Below, one piece after another: positions 10,761 through 21,839 of a stretch of 64,000 nucleotides of DNA. Position numbers and translations under genes: made by a program. This DNA is from Allodiplogaster sudhausi (taxonomy: Eukaryota > Nematoda > Chromadorea > Rhabditida > Diplogasteridae): contig CALZFC010000010.1 in the NCBI GenBank assembly GCA_945643635.1, positions 2,308,501 to 2,372,500 on the forward strand, given 5' to 3'. The notes beneath the pieces are model-generated. The model was given only the letters and a program-made list of their open reading frames with translations, did no database searches and had not been told where the DNA came from. The number at the start of each line of letters is the position of its first letter. Positions within the stretch are counted from its first letter, which is position 1.

Positions 10761-13618
10761 CCAAGATTTAGTGCGATAAAGACTTCATCCTTCTTTCGTA
10801 CCTGAAAGTTCTTCTAATATTAGTAAATTTATTTTTACTTGCCAATAATATATTCGCATCACTACCAGCAATTTTCCTCATTTTCACAAAAACAGTTTTA
10901 CATCATCGACTATCCTATCCTTTTCTTGAGGTGCTATCCGCCTCAATGAGTCTCCTCATCCTTCTGCTGCTCATCTCTCTGCCTCTATTCTTGCCACTCG
11001 GACTCGCCGATGCAGTTAGACTTACGAAACAAGAATAAGAAAATTAATCTCCATTACAGAAAGAGTACTGCCTCAACGGTTCCACTCGCATTACCTGCTA
11101 CGATGATTCCTACTGCCAGACCAAGATCTTCTACGACCCGCACAGCCGCCAGGTTGTTGATGATATCGGAGTTGGCTGTCCTGGCGATAGTCAAGAGGAT
11201 CTCAATGATCGCTGTTGCATGGTTGGTTTTATTGTTAAAAAGTAAAGAAATTTTTCTTAACATAAATTAAAATTGCAGGTCGAGTCATTCGACCCCTCTA
11301 AGCCGGTGTTCGGTGCTTCTGCAAATCTAGCAATATCTGGGATGAGAGGAGTTGCAACGCCTTTTATTGGGTAAGTTGATGCCCTACACGTTGTAGAACA
11401 TTTATACGGGTTCAGATGTATTAATTTCGGCGACTTTCCGGAATCTGCTGAAAAGTCCCTTTCAATTCAGACTGACGAAAATGGCATTTTTTTTGGGGGA
11501 AATCGTAATTAATGAATTGTACTGTGTGATTCTTTTTTTGTTTTACAATTTGCTTCAGCATCCGGGAAGGAAGGAAGATTGGTATCTCAAAACCCTCCAC
11601 CTACTAACCGAATTTGAGGAAACGCAAGTTTGTGTTATAAAATTAAACAAACGTTCAGAATTAGAAATAAAGGAATTTTATATCGGTTCCAGTACTACTG
11701 CCTGAACGGCACTTCCAAGGACATCTGCCCGGCTTCCTCCTTCTGCCACACCAAGATCTTTTTCTACCCGCTCAGCCACTACCCGGCCAATCACACTGGA
11801 TTTGGCTGCGTGGACAAGTTGCCGGAGGAAGGACTTGAGGACGGATGGGTTGAAAGGTTGAACACGAGCTTCCACAATCCTCTTTGGCTGTCATTCTCTC
11901 AATATTCACATTGTTCAAAAAGATTTCAATATCTTCCTTTTATAAGCGCAGCACAGAAATTGGTCTTTTGCAAATATTGGTAGGCGTGACAAATAAGAAA
12001 ACTTCCGCAGCACCCTTAAACAGAACAGCTGCTTATACAGTCCCCGTAAGCAAGCAAAAAATTATTATTTAATACTCTCGTTTATATAGTGCAAAAAGCG
12101 ATCCTCAGGCATCAGTTGAATTAGCAAATTAATGCTAGAAAATTTACTTTCTGCAGGTGGAGTCTTTCTCATTTTCCGAACCGGTGTTTGAGTGTTTCTG
12201 CACTAGCGAGACTGGCCACGCTTGCAACTACTTGACTGAGGTCTTTAGTACTATTCTCGCAATATTTATTATCGCTTTGTCGTTGTAAGATTACAATTAC
12301 TTTCCACTTTCAGACGATGAATCCCAACCGCAGAGACAACTGGTTCCGGATTAGCTCCAAACTGTTAAAGGAAGCTGAGGAGGCGCGGACTACGACGGCC
12401 GATTCCAATGTTGGCATCTGTGAAAACAAGTCGTTTTGCTTTTATGCTACGCCAGAAATACCAACGGATTTATATTTGTATATAAACCTGTTGTTCTCTT
12501 GGACAGAAGTACATTAATGTTCTGATCCAATTACACCGCTATCTTGGAGGGCATGCTAAATGAGATCAGTAGTGTCAAAGAGCATAGCAACGCTAAATTT
12601 CTTTTGTTATTTCAGAAGCGTCGCTGTCCATTTTAAAATATAATATTTTATTATTAATTGCAGCGCTACTGCCTGAATGACTCCTCTCAACTTGTCTGCC
12701 CCGCTTCCTCCTTCTGCCATTCCAACATCTTTCTCGACCCGCTCAGCCGCTACCAGAACAATCACACTGGATTTGGCTGCGTAGACAAGCAGCCTGAAGA
12801 AGATCTCGAGGACGGATGTCGCATGGTTAGGTTGTTTTATTATACTCTTCAGAACGTTTGAATTACAGCTGGAGCCTTTCTCTCTCTCCAAACCAGTGTT
12901 CGAGTGCTTTTGCTCAAGTGAGGCTGGCCAAGCTTGCAACAATTTGGATGAGGTCTCTTATTTTCTGAAACATTGCAGGATATACTAGAAGTTAATCCAC
13001 AATAATTTTAGTCTATAAATACGAAGCGGAAGGATAGCTGGTATCGCCAAAGCCTCAAGCTGCTAACGGAAGTTGAGGACGGAAGTCAAACCACTCCCGC
13101 TCCGCCCACAACAACAGCCGACCGAAATGTCAGAATGCTGATTACATTTAAACAATTAAAAAATAAAAATTTCGATAGCAGTCTTCATTGCATGTCTAAT
13201 GTGGAAAAGTTAAGAAGCAACAAATAGGGAAATTATTCTCCATCACAGCACTACTGCCTAAACGGCTCCTCTCCCATTGCCTGCCCTGTTTCCTTCTTCT
13301 GTCACTGCAAGATCTTCGTTGATCCGGCCAGCCGGTACCAGAATAATCACACTGGAGTTGGATGTGTGGACAAGTTGCCGGAGGAAGGTCTCGAGAACGG
13401 ACGTCGCAAGGTTTAGTTTATGCATTGTAAAAACTACCGGAAGAGAGTTTCAAACGGTTCTTTACAGCTGGAGCCTTTCGACCTCTCCAACCCGATGTTC
13501 GAGTGCTTCTGTGAAAGCGAAGTTGGCTACGCTTGCAACAACTTGGACGAGGTTTGCTGATTTTTTAAACACCACTCATATCTTCATAATATGATGCATT
13601 AACTTCATTAAGAGGCGA

Positions 13619-13982
13619 CCAAAGGTGCACGCGGCCTACCCGGGCTCTAGGGTCGGCCGGCTCAAATTTCCAAGGCCCTCTAGGGGGGGGGGGGGGCGGC
13701 GCTGAGCCCGCTAGGGCCCGCTTTTCAAAAATTTGCAAGCGAACATGCTTATGACAGAACGAATTCTTATTTCTTATTCATAATATTCTAGTTCGGGAGT
13801 TGTATTCCTCCTCAGAATGAAATAAATGAGAAGTTTTGTGAACTGCATGCTAGAAGAAAAAAATTTTCGCAATGAAAATAACGAATTAGAATTTCCAATG
13901 AGACATATTTAAAAATCGCGCCGTTAATGGTCCCGAAAACTGCGGGCCGGCCCAAAAAATTTGGGCCCGCGTGCACCTCTGG
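13619..13982. mobile_element. GC-rich MITE in an intron of cluster gene 1
   Basis: Terminal inverted repeats begin CCAAAGGTGCACGCGG on the left and CCAGAGGTGCACGCGG on the right (reverse complement). It is flanked by AGGCGA / TGGCGA, a probable 5-6 bp target duplication. The paralogous intron in gene 5 (about 36.69 kb) has the uninterrupted site GTGGCGACT. The ends are rich in GGGCCGGCCC palindromes and include a G run. A related GGCCCAAAAAA-bearing GC block lies at 23.4 kb. Confidence 0.8.
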
Positions 13983-14786
13983 TGGCGACTTAGGAATGTC
14001 CTATCATATCAATTCAGACTGTGTGGGTGAACTGTACAATGTGTATTTTGGTGATAAAACTGCTTTAGGGGACGAATTTCCAGAGGAGGGACACTTGGTA
14101 TCGCGCAAGCCTCAAGCTTCTTAAGGAAGTTGAGGAGGCGCAAACTACTCCCGCTCCGCCCACAACGACGACCGACACCACTGTCAGAGTCTTTATTAGA
14201 TTACAACTAAAAAAAAATAAGCCAATTTAATTTTATTTAAACTATTATATGTGTTAAAAAAAGTAAACAAACATTCAGAAGTTGAAATAATGAAATTTTT
14301 CTCAGGTTCAGCACTACTGCCTCAACGGTTCTTCTCCTATTGGCTGCCCGCTTCCTCCTTCTGCCTCTAGAAGATCTTCTTCGATCCAGCCAGCCGCTAC
14401 CAGAACAATCACTGGAGTTGGATGTGTGGACAAGCTGCCTGAGGAAGGTCTCGACGACGGATGTCGCAAGGTTCAATAATATTTTTTTTAGATCTTTAGC
14501 GGGAAATCTTAAAATGAATAAGTGAACTAACGCAGTTAAAAATATTTAAATATTTGCGCAAGAAAAAATTACTTTCTGCAGACGGAGTCTTTCTCCCTCT
14601 CCGAGCCAGAGTTTGAGTGCTTCTGCCAGAGCGGTACTGGACACGCTTGCAACGACTTGGATGAGGTCTGGTATCATCATTACTGTTCTCAAAACAAGAA
14701 GTATATAAATATATATAGTATATATATACATACATATATATACTTTTTCACTTTCAGGGAATCAATATCGACCGAAGAGACAACTG

Positions 14787-16226
14787 CCGCACGATTAATC
14801 TCCCTCGAGGACATGGACAAGCGTCTCTGATATGTCCAGGACATTTTCTAGGGTGGAAGACAAATGTCCAAGACACTAAGGAAAAGGCCTATGTTAATAC
14901 ACGTGTCTCGCATCTGTCTCTCAGGTGTCTTTGAAATGTCGCAGACACTTTTAGAAAAAATATTACGTCCAGGACATTGAGAATGTCTGGGACAATGTCC
15001 ATGACATCCTGGGAAGGCGAGAGACTATGCAATATGAAAAGAGGCGAAACAAACACGCCAAATGTCATTTCTTGTCTCCGAGACAAAAGTTATGACTTCG
15101 TCTTACTGAACGCGCAATAGTACTATTTATATGTACTGTAGCTGCTACTTTTGGCAGGAGAAGCAGTGTTCAAAAAGTTTTTTACTTCGCATCCATTTTT
15201 TTGTCGTTTTGCTTACTTAATTCAGTGATTTATTCTCTCTTTTCATCCTCAGTTCCGTTGGTTTCGACACGGACGCTGAGAAGGTGATGTCTTCCTTCTT
15301 TCCTCTTTTTTTTGCTTTTTCATCCCATTTTTCTTCGTGTAAGTTTGTTGAAGTTGGCGACAAAATAGTCTTGCAAAATATTCCTGTTAAGTTATAGTAA
15401 GGCAAGAAATTGTTTGTTAAATCGCTTTTCCATAATTGTTGAATAAATGTTCTTTCAGCCATTATACGCATATTAATTTGATTCCCAAGCAATCGTGCTT
15501 TTTCCTTAGCCCCCTCTCTTCAACATCCTATCATAACATTTTATTTTTGCTTATTTTTATGCTTGTTGTGATTGCAGCTGAAGATGGAGGTGACTCGTCT
15601 GGCGGGCAAGTCGCTGCCCGAAATGATTGCCGGGGGCTCGAAGGGAGGCGGGGCCGCGGCTGCTTGCTGCTGCCGCCGTCGCGCCGGCCACCGCTCCCGA
15701 ATAGGAGAAGACGGTGAAGAAGGTAGAGATGGAGGACTATGACGACGACATGAGATTCGGCCTCCTCGACTAAATCTCTCACTCTCTGCCTCTTGTTTTG
15801 ATTGATAAACTTGTTTTTTTATCGCTCTTCTGAATTAACATAATGAAGTAATGGAAGGAGACATCTTTGGGAGTTTGCTTTTATCGGCGATTTGTTGCTG
15901 GAAAAAGAAATCAAAATATCTACAAGAATATTTTCGTCTCGAAAATATTCGGAGTGCTGATTAGAAGAATTGAAAATTCAAAATGGGTAGTATTTCCAAA
16001 ATGCTTAATGTCTGATGCTACTCTTCTTTCGTCTCCATTGTTAAAGATGAGTGTTCATAGTCTGGAGAGAAAAAAAACATGCAACGTGTGCCTGTCATAT
16101 AAGCCTCCCTTGGAAAATTTGTCCCTGACATGTCTACCATGTGTCTCTGAAATGTCATGGAAAATAAGATGTCCTGGACATATCAGAGACACTTGTCTGT
16201 GTCCTCGAGGGAGAATAATCGTGCGG
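14787..16226 (+). mobile_element. Non-autonomous PIF/Harbinger-like element carrying a ribosomal P2 fragment, copy 1
   Basis: Inverted termini CCGCACGATTA..CTCCCTCGAGGAC match for about 60 bp. It is flanked by CTG on both sides (14784-14786 and 16227-16229). It splits exon C5 of cluster gene 1: removing the element and one CTG gives the GACAACTGGTACCGC seen intact in gene 5. The subterminal regions contain many TGTCCxGGACA-like dyads, plausible transposase sites. There is no transposase ORF. The cargo is a P2-like gene piece with an intron (separate entry). CWG/TWA three-base duplications are typical of PIF/Harbinger elements; the assignment is inferred from that alone. Confidence 0.85.
15245..15773 (+). 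pseudogene. Ribosomal protein P2-like fragment inside the element, copy 1
   Basis: A first exon piece, 15245-15283, reads ILSSVGFDTDAEK and ends at a GT donor. The second exon, 15578-15773, follows TTGCAG and reads TRLAGKSLPEMIAGGSKG. After a frame change it ends MEDYDDDMRFGLLD-stop, the acidic C-terminal signature of eukaryotic P1/P2 stalk proteins (usual end SDDDMGFGLFD). The N-terminal YLLA... part is missing. A TAG follows the ATAPE stretch, and the Ala-rich hinge is frame-shifted, so it is non-coding now. The retained intron shows capture as DNA, not as a retrocopy. Confidence 0.8.
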
Positions 16227-16534
16227 CTGGTACCGCTCGAGCTCGAACATGTTAAAGGAAGCGGAGGAGGCGGAGCAGGTGCGACATATTTTACCTTGTT
16301 AAAATTAAATTAATTAAATCAAAAATATAAGTATTGTAAATTGCTGGAGTGTAAAGATAAGGAGTTAAGACGGCTTCCGGCTCAACGTTGTTCTTCTGGC
16401 CGTCCCCGCCTTGTCTTTCCACTGACGATCACCGCATAACGCTTATTAAAAATCACTTTTCCACTCACCACAGCAAATAAATACTTTTTCAAAATAATTT
16501 AAAAATGAATAAAAAGATTCGTTGGTCAATCCAA

Positions 16535-16769
16535 AGGTACAAAGGGTACAAAGCCGGAATCAAGGCTGGGCCTGCCGGTGGTCACCAGTGACGGCTTCCA
16601 ATTAGGTGCTTTCCCTGGGGAGCCAACCCATACTCCAGGGGCAGTACTCTTCCACTTGCGCCATCCCCGGAGGGTAGCAGGGGTGGTTGCCAACGGGCGG
16701 GATCGAACACGGGATCCTTGCGTGCTAGCTCCAGTCACTTGGCGCTGAGCCACCTGCCCGCTATTGCCC
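16535..16769 (-). mobile_element. tRNA-derived SINE with 11-bp target duplication
   Basis: On the minus strand the head has an A-box-like TGGCTCAGCGCC and a B box GTTCGATCCCG within a tRNA-like 5' region. The body is unrelated to any tRNA, and the tail is made of repeated TTTGTACCC units. The sequence is flanked by GGTCAATCCAA at 16524-16534 and 16770-16780. The paralogous region downstream of gene 5 (about 37.83 kb) lacks it, giving an empty site. The head is a degenerate tRNA and is not called as a functional tRNA gene. Confidence 0.85.
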
Positions 16770-17224
16770 GGTCAATCCAAGACAGCACAGCACAAATAGA
16801 GGATGAGACACATACGCAAAAAGCCTTAAGCAACTGCAGAAAATGACAAAACTTTTAGCAATAGTCCATCTCAACGCAAGAAAAACCAGTTCATTAGAAG
16901 AGTTAGTAAAAATTCCATTCCGAAAAGTACTAAAGTTGCTTTGTGCAAAACCAGATATTTTGACTTTTTTTTCATACGTATATGCATATGTAAGTATACA
17001 CATACATACATTCATACATACATATCTGTTGCGAAATTTTCTAATTCCGTAACAGCTCGTTTGTCATGAAAAGCTGAACATTCCCATCTCGGTCCATTCT
17101 TCATTCCTTGCAGCCGCTCTCCTTTTGCATGAAATCTGTAGCCAGGAAGAGAGGCGCTCTTTAATTTACTACTCACGAACAACTACTCACGATTCCTGTC
17201 AGCTGCTGTCTCGATGTGCAAGGG

Positions 17225-17525
17225 CTATCAGTGTTCACAACAATCATCCAGGAGAAATGGCAACCGTCCTCTCAACCGTTCCGAAATCAGCAGACACGGC
17301 CTCCATCGTCGGAGAAGGAGCGACATCACCGTAGATGTCTGCGACTTCTACGATCTCAAGATGCGAGTTTAGTGGGAAGAAAAGGACGTGTGAAGAGAGG
17401 CGTAGAGGGGCGAGGGCAAAGAAGGTCTCTGCTTCAGATTCCTGCAACGCGGTCATGGCGCGCAGAATTGCAGCCGAAGCTGTTCTCAGTGCAAGGGAAC
17501 GCATCAGCAGGCACTTTGCGCCCAT
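17225..17525. repeat. Duplicated intergenic block
   Basis: Begins AGGAGAAATGGCAACC and runs through CCGAAATCAGCAGACACGGCC to CAGAATTGCAGCCGAAGC. Homologous blocks lie at 21.85, 30.69, 40.18, 43.91 and 47.63 kb. ORFs exist on both strands but none is conserved between copies, so I treat it as non-coding DNA duplicated with the genes. Confidence 0.7.
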
Positions 17526-17759
17526 GGAGTTGACTTACCAGTAAATCAGGGAACTCCATATTGTGCCCGAGCCTAATTCCAAATACCGCCAGTACATTAA
17601 ACTTCTGTGCAAGGAAAACATTAAACTTCTGAGCAAGGAAATTTAAACCTTTCAACGTATAGATTCCACGAACATTTTAAAATTTTCATTATATGCAGTT
17701 TATTTTAGACAAAGTAAGAAAATAATGATATCTCTTAAAAAAGGTAAAAACGTTGGCAC

Positions 17760-18150
17760 AAAAAAAATCAAAATTTGTTGCAAAACAACCTATTGAATTT
17801 TCTATATTACTTTATCTGCTTCTAATAAAAATCATGTGAAACGATAAATGCAATCAGGGGTTAAGTTCGCTTTTATCCGTTTTTGAATCAATGGACAATG
17901 AACAGAGGGAAGGAAGCTGACCGAGTTTACCATGAAAGAATTATGAGAATGTGAGATTTCCAAGACTTAAAAGGAGAAATTTTAAATGTGGCATCTGAAG
18001 AATTTGCAAAAGAAAAAATTTGCAAACCAAAATTTGCGGACAAAATTTGCAAAATAAAAGGTCACTTAAGAATAAAATGGTCATTACGTGGCCTCATGGA
18101 AGATTGCTGGTAAACTGGAAGTTCTTCCCCCCATTAATTATTCACAAAGT
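17760..18150. repeat. Duplicated upstream block of cluster genes
   Basis: AT-rich block containing AATAAAAATCATGTGA, the TTTTATCCG / GGATCAATGAACAATGAACAG stretch and repeated AAATTTGC motifs. Copies lie at about 23.7-24.0, 24.85-25.1 and 40.44-40.85 kb, each upstream of, or left by, a cluster gene promoter. Confidence 0.7.
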
Positions 18151-18222
18151 TCGAAATATCGAAATTTTCGTGTTGCAAAGTACATCATAACAAAAATTGA
18201 GCTCTAAAGTGCACATTGACAG

Positions 18223-18258
18223 TACAAAAGCGACCGATTGGTCCATTTACTCGTCATT
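18223..18258 (+). promoter_or_regulatory. Predicted core promoter of cluster gene 2 (mutated TATA)
   Basis: TACAAAAG at 18223 takes the place of the TATAAAAG found in the gene 3 and gene 6 copies. The conserved TTTACTCGTCATTC initiator-like block follows, with TCATT 31 bp downstream as in the other two. The T-to-C change would weaken the box. Confidence 0.5.
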
Positions 18259-18664
18259 CTTCCGTTTGTTCTCCTCGAGGGCAGAGGTTACTTTCCCCTT
18301 TCACTTTTCCCTCTCTTTCCTCCCTCTCACTTCCCCTTTCTCCTCCCTCTCACTTTTCCCTCTCCTCCAGCTCACTTTCACCTCTTCGTTATTGTCTCTT
18401 TCCTAGTTCTCTCTCAGTTTGCCCTCCCCTTTCCTCACTTTCTCTTTTTCCCTTTCCCCTTACTTTCTCAAGCTGTTTGCTTTTTACTTTTTACTTTCGT
18501 TCTCTGTGGTATCCACTTCTTCATTTCTCTCTCCTTCCTTCTCCATAGATATCTCTTACCTCCCACACCTTTCGCAATAAGCAAAAAAAACCCTAAGAGT
18601 TCTTAAATCCCCTCAATCTCCATCTTGCTTGTCCATCAACGATGTTGCAGTACAATCTGAGAGA

Positions 18665-20356
18665 ATGCGTCTCCTCTTCCATCTTCTGCTCCTCTCTCTT
18701 CCTTTCTTCCTGCTGCTCGGACTCGCCGATGCGGAAAACGCAACGGTCTGTCGTTCTTTTATCTATTATCATAACATTTTTTACATGTCTTTAAAATAGC
18801 TGATCATATAAATATATATGTATATTGCATATTATGTATATCATAATATGCTGCAATGTATATTCTTTGCAGTCGCCTCCCACTTACTGCAAGGATTCGT
18901 GTTATAACAAGTACAACTGTACGCCTGAGGAGCCATATTGTATGGTGCTTGTCGAATTGGATCGGGACATGGTGTACAATGGCGGTGCCGGTTTTCATGA
19001 GATCACGCGTTATGGCTGCAAATCAGCCGAAAAGCACGGCTGCCGACTGAGCAATGAAAGGGAGGAAACGTATGTCACCTGCCTTTTTGTTCATTTCGCA
19101 GCGATCAACTGCCGCCGTAGTAAAGTGTCTCTTTTTTGAGGCGAAAGATGAAGTTACTGACATCAGGCTAATATCTCTGTTCCTCTCTCATCTACGGCAA
19201 CTCTTCTTGTGTATGCCTGTTCCCTTAGAGTTAGCCTGATATGATTTTCTGGCTAGCATCAGGCAGCAACATGAGGCGAAGGAGAGACAAAGTGAGAGAG
19301 CATGCATTTTGAGGAGACTCTGCTCAACATGAGGCACAGAATCTTGACCCGGTCCGCATTGAGTCAAGATTCTGTGCCTCATGTTGAGCAGAGTCTCTTC
19401 AAAATTCATGCTCTCTCGCTGTCTCTTATTAGCCTCATGTTGCCGGGCAAAAACCAAATTGTATTGTTTTGCGTTCATTGAGAGAATTAGCATAAATCGT
19501 TGAGAGAGATCGAGAGAGAGTTTACTTATCGGTCTATCACCCTATCCTCTCACATCGTGTTAATTTTTGTATAAATATGTATACATTAAAGTAGTAAAAT
19601 CTCAATAAAACATGTTTGGCACCAAGCCAACCGGTGCTGTTTTGCATCCATTTTGAGAGAAAATTGAGAGAAACACATAGAGAGAGACCGAAAGTTCGCT
19701 CTCTCTCTATATGATGGTCTTCTACAGAGAAAGGCGGTTTTTTTGAACTATGTTACATATCACCAGGGCCAGGTTGAAGCTTTGCACATTAAAAAGAAGT
19801 TTCCGCATTCACGGCTAGTAAAATGTCCAGTATCCCTCCTGCTCTCAATTCTTGCTAGTGCTCCGATGGACAATAGAAATGCTTTGTTCGAAAAATCGTC
19901 GAATGTCGGTTGCATTGAGGGAATCGCTAGATTTTGCCGGTTCCTGAACCGATGTTGCGACTTGCTCAAGTTTGCGTGGGCAGCTGTCTTAAATGCTGCC
20001 CGTTTTGTTCAGCTGCTGCCGGCTGAACATCGTTTTTATTATCCTCGTTTTATGAGGCTGAATCTATAAAAGTTGTTGCATCTAATTGTAAGAATTTGTC
20101 AATGCCATTAATGGGAGAATTGAGCAGAAGCCGATGAGGAATGTTAAGGTTTAGATTAGAGAGGGAGTGAGTACAAAAAGAGGGTAAGAGAAAGAAAGAA
20201 GAAACTGGGGAGAGGGGGGGAGGGTTGTAGAAAATAAAGAGACCGAGACAGGAGAGCAGTGCTGCTCATGCACATGAAGCGGTTCTTATATTAGACTGGT
20301 GGATATGTACACTCTTCTGCGTTCTCTCTTTCTCGATCTCTCCCCACCCTCTCTCC

Positions 20357-20387
<31 letters not shown>

Positions 20388-20423
20388 CTTTCTCTTCACG
20401 TCGCTCTATTTCTCTCCCTCTCC

Positions 20424-20466
<43 letters not shown>

Positions 20467-20485
20467 ACTTTCCTTTATCTTCCCG

Positions 20486-20519
<34 letters not shown>

Positions 20520-20538
20520 ACTTTCCTTTATCTTCCCG

Positions 20539-20576
<38 letters not shown>

Positions 20577-20599
20577 ACTTTCCTTTATCTTCCCGTCAC

Positions 20600-20642
<43 letters not shown>

Positions 20643-21724
20643 GAATAACAAAGACACCAAGAGCAAGGAAGCCTTAATGTTGATATCAGTGTAAACATGA
20701 GGCTAAACCTAGTGTTAAAGTGGTTAGCCTCATGTCAGTACCCTGATGTTTAGCCTCATAAAAGGGACACTTTACTACGGCGGCTGATGCTACTTATTTT
20801 CGGCCTAGGTACTTTGTACTCAAATTTCATGCTTATCCCGGACCGGGAGTAAACGAAACTCCATTTTTTTGGAACTGTTGTGGGAAGAAAAGATCCTTTT
20901 TTATACCTGTTTGGGGAAATAAGTATTCTTACTGTTTTGGTTTTTGCTTTCTGTCATTTTCTGTACGGATCTAGAATATGGCGTTCATGTCTATTTTCAG
21001 TTACGTTTGCTACTGCGACAGCCGAGTCAAGGAAGCCTGCTCTGGAGTACAGAGGGTATTCATCTGTATTTGCTATTATGCTGTATTTTGCATTTATGAT
21101 ATTATTATACTTATATTTTTTTTAGTGGAATCTCACGAAGATCGCAGTGGAGATGTACAAGGAGGCGCATCCTCTGCCTACCACTACGCCCGACCCCAAT
21201 GTCTGGGGCTTTATATTTCTATGGTTAATGAAATTATTTTCCGTTACAGAACTACTGCCATAGCGGCTCCTCCCCCACTGCCTGCTCTGGTTCCTCGTTC
21301 TGCCACACCAAGATCTTCTTCGATCCGGCCAGCCGCTACCCGGCCAATCACACTGGATTTGGCTGTGTGGACAAGCTGCCGGAGGAGAGTCTCAAGGACG
21401 GATGTTGCAAGGTTGAATGATATTTTTTGGATGAAAAGAATGCAGTAAGAAATTTAATTATTAACATAAAAAGACTGTCTGCAGACGGAGTCTTTCGTCC
21501 TCGCCAAGCCGGTGTTTGAATGCTTCTGCACGAGCAAGACTGGACAAGCTTGCAACGACTTGGATGAGGTATGTATTATTCTCGAACATGCAGTATTGCT
21601 ACCTAGTTTAAAATACCTAGTTTAATTTCAGAAGGTGAATATCAACCGGAGAGACAACTGGTACCGCATGAGCTCCAAACTGTTGAAGGAAGCTAAGGAG
21701 ACGCAGAAACTTGAGGAGGTGTGA
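18665..21724 (+). CDS. Cluster gene 2: secreted protein, variant A' module plus one A module
   Basis: Signal exon 18665-18745 (MRLLFHLLLLSLPFF...LADA). Variant module: A' 18873-19069 (TYCKDSCYNKYNC, SAEKHGCRLS), B' 21001-21055 (YVCYCDSRVKEACSG; phase 2 junction ACT), C' 21126-21200. Standard module: A 21250-21411, B 21485-21568, C 21632-21718. Reading past the last C exon gives GTG then TGA at 21722-21724, so the predicted product is about 248 aa with no membrane anchor. The A'/B' intron is 1.9 kb because a mobile element lies inside it. An acceptor TTGCAG ends exactly 14 nt before the ATG. The domain is ET-module/three-finger-like by Cys pattern; the ligand is unknown. No disabling change is seen apart from the weak TATA box. 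Confidence 0.7.
19262..19444. repeat. Long foldback (about 85-bp arms, 14-nt loop)
   Basis: The left arm 19262-19348 pairs with 19363-19444 with only a few mismatches. The core ATCTTGAC/GTCAAGAT surrounds a 14-nt loop at 19349-19362. It lies inside the CTG-flanked element and on the sense strand of the gene 2 intron, so a nuclear transcript would form a near-perfect hairpin. Confidence 0.8.
20340..20640. repeat. (CT)n tract with higher-order repeat units
   Basis: Three near-identical units of (CT)n followed by TTTCACTTTCCTTTATCTTC are tandemly arranged at about 20464, 20515 and 20574. They lie within the CTG-flanked element. Confidence 0.8.
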
Positions 21725-21839
21725 AACTTCTTAATTGATTGATTTAATTTAAAAAAAAAATTTAAAATATAGTATTAAACGAATGTTCAGAAATATATTT
21801 AATGCAAGAACAGCCAAGTAATCAATACCAGCAACAGTG

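Larger units (their letters stand above)
10946..16302 (+). pseudogene. Cluster gene 1: secreted protein with five eight-Cys modules, disrupted
   Basis: Signal-peptide exon 10946-11014 (MSLLILLLLISLPLF...LADA), then five exon triplets. A exons: 11060-11221, 11693-11848, 12664-12825, 13249-13410, 14312-14470. B exons: 11279-11370, 12157-12240, 12869-12952, 13468-13551, 14582-14665. C exons: 11559-11627, 12314-12409, 13012-13128, 14084-14182, 14758-14786 plus 16230-16302. All junctions are phase 0. A plus B have Cys spacing C-x8-C-x5-C-x20-C-x12-C then C-x-C-x7-C, ending CNN, with NGS and NHT glycosylation sequons. C ends in a TTPAPPTTT-type linker. Lesions: a one-base deletion in B1 near 11310, loss of the CRK codons at the A2 donor, a Cys-to-Arg change in A4, and a 1.44-kb element inside C5. 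No transmembrane exon. Probably a pseudogene, though exon skipping would keep the frame. Confidence 0.75.
19112..20783. mobile_element. CTG-flanked inverted-repeat element in the gene 2 intron
   Basis: Termini CCGCCGTAGTAAAGTGTC pair over about 35 bp with the reverse complement at 20749-20783. Flanking CTG occurs at 19109-19111 and 20784-20786, again the CWG duplication. Inside: an 85-bp-armed foldback (19262-19444), subterminal TGAGGCTAAA repeats, a 108-codon ORF (19743-20069) with no recognised motif, and tandem CT-rich units at 20340-20640. No transposase is seen. Likely a non-autonomous PIF/Harbinger-like family distinct from the P2-carrying one. Confidence 0.8.

Noticed and set aside
16526..16763. 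A functional tRNA gene or a protein ORF on the minus strand
   Set aside because: A and B boxes are present but the stems do not form a convincing cloverleaf, and the sequence continues into a SINE body with target duplications.
17244..17525. Minus-strand ORF with ASAAILRAMTALQESEAE as a gene
   Set aside because: Partly repeated in the 40.2-kb copy but broken in the other copies and with no start or splice context; treated as duplicated intergenic DNA.
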